From Clostridia bacterium (lineage in GTDB: Bacteria; Bacillota; Clostridia; Oscillospirales; Acutalibacteraceae), in contig CAAGJJ010000159.1 in assembly GCA_900770165.1 (NCBI GenBank), forward strand, positions 1 through 15,810: DNA of 15,810 nucleotides, in the 5' to 3' direction. Below, piece by piece: positions 14,573 through 15,810 of this stretch. Numbering within the stretch: the stretch's first letter is position 1; each line of letters begins with the position of its first letter. A model generated the notes under the pieces. That model was not told where the DNA came from and did no database searches. It worked only from the letters and a program-made list of their open reading frames with translations. The translations under genes and the position numbers were made by a program.

Positions 14573-14674
14573 CTATTTAAGTTCCTTCGCAACGGAACTC
14601 GCTATATTTTTTGCCAGTTTGATTTTGATTTCATCATTTCTTCCCGGCCATAATTTTACAATAATATGTGGCAT
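14573..14674 (-). pseudogene. 4-oxalocrotonate tautomerase-like (DmpI type) fragment, truncated
   Basis: A short frame from ATG 14674 (GAGGAA 7 bases upstream) gives 33 residues beginning MPHIIVKLWPGRNDEIKIKL and ending with SSVAKELK, then TAG at 14573. The start Met-Pro (catalytic Pro1 after Met removal), the first beta-strand HIIVKLWPG and the following amphipathic helix match small tautomerases such as DmpI. These are normally 60-75 residues with a second beta-strand and further residues of the active site. The second half is absent here: the 47 bases to the GrpB start show no recognisable remainder. It is probably a deletion remnant and not functional. It lies between NUDIX-M24 and GrpB in the same orientation. 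Confidence 0.7.
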
Positions 14675-14706
14675 ATTTTATTCCTCACAATCTGATAATA
14701 TATTTT

Positions 14707-15810
14707 TTATAATTCTACCAACTTATCTCCCTCAAAATAATAAATATTCTCTTTCTTATATCCATACTTCGAATCTGGAAATGCTATATGAGGCTCAAAT
14801 GTAAAATATTTTACTTCTCCTATCTTTGACTTATTCCCTTTTTCGATGTAAACTCTGTCACTCTTAACCTTCACAATTGAATGCCCGAGGTTTCCCATAA
14901 AATCAAGATTAACAAATCCATTTTTCAATATAAATTCATTCATATAATAATAAAGTTCTTCGAAGGTAGTTTCCTTCGTAACGAAAGTTAATAACTCTGC
15001 ATGCAATTTTTCTTCCATCTGCAAACCACTTTTCCACTCCTGATTTTGAATTAATTCTATATCATCTACAACCTTACCATTTTCCAAAATAATAGTTCTT
15101 GCATAATCGCCCCAGATATTACCAATCTGTGGGCTTAAATCGATGGTAAGAATATCGTTATTATCTATAACTCTATCCGATGTTACATACTGTTTACCGG
15201 ATACAGAAACTGTCGTCTCATCCCCCGCAAATACAAATGCTCCAACATCCCAATACCAAAAAGAGTCTGCACCTAACTCCAGCAATTTATCCTCACACAA
15301 CCTGCGGATTTCAAGTAAATTCATCCCCGGCTTGATAATACTCTGTATGTATTCTATAGTCTTTTTTGCTGCATGTTGTATCTTGGTGTATGATTGCTTT
15401 TCCATTTGCCAAAACTTTTCAAGTAGTATTGGTTGTATCAATGGATAAGTCCAATTTTCTGGTAATTCATCCATAAGTACCACCTTCTCCATCTCGCAAT
15501 GAAGTTCACCTGAAAATTCTTTTATTTCTGCAAAACATAACAATCCAAAAGATTCCTCACCTGTTTCATTCACGCTATTTTTTCCAGTTACTGAATATAC
15601 ACATAGCTGTTCTATATCAAACTTAACGGCACCTGTTTCTTCTTGAAGTTCTCTTTTAGCAGTCTCTAAAATATCTTCCCCTTCTTCACGATGTCCACCC
15701 GGAACTTCATATGTATCGCGTTCTTTATGTTTACACATTACCCACTTCCCATTACTCTGTGAAATAATCACTGCAAACTTCAATAAATCGTCATCAACTG
15801 TATCATAAAA
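14707..15810 (-). CDS. NUDIX hydrolase fused to M24 aminopeptidase-like domain (5' end outside window)
   Basis: The frame is open to the right edge (visible fragment 367 residues, starting FYDTVDDDLL). The in-frame TTG at 15783 is therefore unlikely to be the true start. Residues 11-135 of the fragment are a NUDIX domain with a complete box, G39-x5-E45-x7-RELQEETGA (53-61). Residues about 140-367 are an M24 (methionine aminopeptidase / prolidase, pita-bread) fold: TIDLSPQIGNIWGDYARTI carries D224 and D235, GNLGHSI carries H310, FTFEPHI carries E339 and YYFEGD carries E360. All five metal ligands are thus present. Each half looks catalytically complete. The substrate of neither domain can be told. 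It is the first visible gene of the metabolic cluster that leads into the defence genes. Confidence 0.85.
   Translation of the reverse strand, partial: FYDTVDDDLLKFAVIISQSNGKWVMCKHKERDTYEVPGGHREEGEDILETAKRELQEETGAVKFDIEQLCVYSVTGKNSVNETGEESFGLLCFAEIKEFSGELHCEMEKVVLMDELPENWTYPLIQPILLEKFWQMEKQSYTKIQHAAKKTIEYIQSIIKPGMNLLEIRRLCEDKLLELGADSFWYWDVGAFVFAGDETTVSVSGKQYVTSDRVIDNNDILTIDLSPQIGNIWGDYARTIILENGKVVDDIELIQNQEWKSGLQMEEKLHAELLTFVTKETTFEELYYYMNEFILKNGFVNLDFMGNLGHSIVKVKSDRVYIEKGNKSKIGEVKYFTFEPHIAFPDSKYGYKKENIYYFEGDKLVEL

Overview
The window looks like low-GC Firmicutes DNA, most likely from a gut clostridium of the Lachnospiraceae type. The signs are AT-rich genes, AGGAGG-type ribosome binding sites, a small mobilization gene cluster typical of clostridial integrative elements, and a gene repertoire (GrpB, DmpI-type tautomerase, histidine phosphatase, GNAT, NUDIX-M24) common in that group. 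The taxonomic call is inference; there is no rRNA, tRNA or marker gene.

Layout. (1) Positions 1-990 are the edge of an integrative or conjugative element. A partial minus-strand gene diverges from a plus-strand pair, a MobC-like mobilization protein and a DUF6061-like protein, which ends at a hairpin terminator. (2) Everything from 995 to 15810 is on the minus strand. Read in transcription order (right to left), it starts with a metabolic or detoxification cluster (15810-12954): a NUDIX-M24 peptidase fusion, a truncated tautomerase, an intact GrpB-family protein, a broken GNAT acetyltransferase and a histidine phosphatase with two frameshifts. (3) It then runs directly into a defence island. 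A UPF1-like SF1 helicase with a C-terminal DUF2726/Vsr-like nuclease is followed by a small STAND-like NTPase fused to an Mrr nuclease. Next come an XRE-type HTH fused to a NUDIX hydrolase and a complete ABC-three-component (ABC-3C) system: a PD-(D/E)XK nuclease-like effector, a middle component and a Rad50-like ATPase with a CPFC zinc hook. (4) An AlbA_2/Schlafen-type ATP-binding regulator follows 54 bases downstream. After it lies a 222-base gap with a striking array of TGAGACT sites, mostly phased by 11 bases and arranged as inverted repeats, and then a five-helix membrane protein.

How the parts may work together. The two nuclease/ATPase modules (helicase plus STAND-Mrr, and ABC-3C) are candidate anti-phage or anti-plasmid systems. 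Close spacing, including a TAATG stop/start overlap and gaps of 2 and 18 bases, indicates operon-style expression within each. The HTH-NUDIX protein sits between them and could be their regulator. The TGAGACT sites also occur as an 11-base-phased pair beside the ribosome binding site of the element gene at the left edge. One DNA-binding protein, perhaps the AlbA_2 regulator, may therefore control both the element gene and the membrane protein.

The best candidates for undescribed biology are the helicase-nuclease plus STAND-Mrr pair, the 11-base-phased heptamer array with its AlbA_2 and membrane-protein neighbours, and this version of ABC-3C. All assignments rest on reading motifs; no database search was run.
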